A DNA stretch of 64,000 nt. Origin: Narthecium ossifragum (Eukaryota; Streptophyta; Magnoliopsida; Dioscoreales; Nartheciaceae). Of the stretch, positions 63,714 through 64,000 are shown piece after piece (position 1 is the stretch's first letter; each line of letters opens with the position of its first letter). A model generated the notes under the pieces. The model was not told the DNA's origin, made no database searches, and worked only from the letters and a program-made list of their open reading frames with translations. Position numbers and translations under genes: made by a program. Location of the stretch: assembly GCA_963920575.1 (NCBI GenBank), contig OY986964.1, positions 35,702,527 to 35,766,526 on the forward strand. Reading direction: 5' to 3'.

Positions 63714-63848
63714 TAATCCTTTAGCCCTATACATAATGTATTGGACACCTATATTTATTAATGCATATAACAATGACTGATATTATTCTTAGGACATACA
63801 AACACGGTTATGATAATTAATAACAATAATAATAAGACCGGCAATTAT

Positions 63849-64000
63849 TGTAGTATACATAAAATAAATAATACGATGGTTAAGGATATGATTGATTATG
63901 AGAAAATAAGACTGACAATTATCATACTATGTCAAAAATAAATATTACAATGGGCTTTGTGAATAATTCATATTCCCCAAGTTAGATTTGTACATTTTTA
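63849..64000. other. AT-rich sequence to the window end
   Basis: No feature recognised; it may continue as flank of the CACTA insertion site. Confidence 0.4.

Larger units (their letters stand above)
60407..63848. repeat. Tandem duplication of the right half of the CACTA element plus flank
   Basis: Copy 1 is 60407-61379 and copy 2 is 61380 to about 63848. Both start TATTTGAAATAAAATTATTATTTCACTAAAC, pass through CACTAAATATAATTAA, TTTTTTATTGACCCAAAAAAGC, the CACTA end TTTTTTTTGTAGT, then flank sequence ATATAACATCATAATACATA and CAAACACGGTTATGAT. Copy 1 carries Helitrons at 60540-61064. Copy 2 carries a hAT element and a solo LTR. Copy 1 alone has a further 36-bp duplication (TATTATTCTCAAGACATACA at about 61275 and 61311). 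Confidence 0.85.

Noticed and set aside
63488..63748. Overlapping frames in the terminal GC-rich block
   Set aside because: They lie in a solo LTR; one minus frame (SNTLCIGLKDYDAGPS start) has a Pro/Arg/Asp-rich composition but no domain and no retroelement context.

Overview
This is nuclear DNA from a flowering plant. The genes have many short GT-AG introns. The families are plant ones (class III peroxidase, SnRK2 kinase, plant 14-3-3, DUF246-type O-fucosyltransferase, the long acidic plant form of COX6B). The spaces between genes are filled with plant transposable elements: Ty1/copia, solo LTRs, Helitrons, MULEs, CACTA, hAT, Tourist-like MITEs and LINE tails. The GC-rich first exons of the 14-3-3 and O-fucosyltransferase genes and the many small MITEs fit a monocot that is not obviously a grass, but that is only an impression. 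No bacterial, viral or organellar segment was recognised.

Layout. 1-238: last exon of a class III peroxidase. 1030-4025 (-): ribosomal protein S6, six exons. 4460-5392: Mutator-like element. 7225-10557 (-): SnRK2 kinase, nine exons, head to head with 12794-16215 (+): 14-3-3 protein, four exons. The 2.2 kb between these two holds several ACGT-core sites and a Tourist-like MITE. 20130-24100 (+): zinc alcohol dehydrogenase-like gene, ten exons, with an array of four small Helitrons in intron 8. 25011-26484 (+): two-exon coiled-coil protein, WEB-like. 26897-27638: MITE carrying a solo LTR. 27840-33267 (+): cytochrome c oxidase subunit 6b, five exons. 33667-34838: TIR element holding a 104-bp tandem array. 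38123-43941 (-): O-fucosyltransferase, twelve exons.

The last 20 kb is accessory DNA. 48073-55900 is a copia retrotransposon with intact LTRs and target duplications, broken by two in-frame stops and by a 1,558-bp solo LTR inserted in its integrase. A LINE remnant, a Helitron and a palindromic MULE-type MITE follow. At 59608-63848 a non-autonomous CACTA element has had its right half plus flank tandemly duplicated. Later insertions then hit one copy or the other: a Helitron pair in copy 1, a hAT element and a solo LTR in copy 2. Each copy preserves the empty site of the other's insertions, so the order of events can be read directly.

Exon boundaries were set by splice signals, phase continuity and family conservation. 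All seven complete genes read through without frame breaks. Two introns need GC-AG splicing. I see no operon-like or defence-type system. The most informative structures are the nested insertions with visible target duplications and the Helitron arrays.
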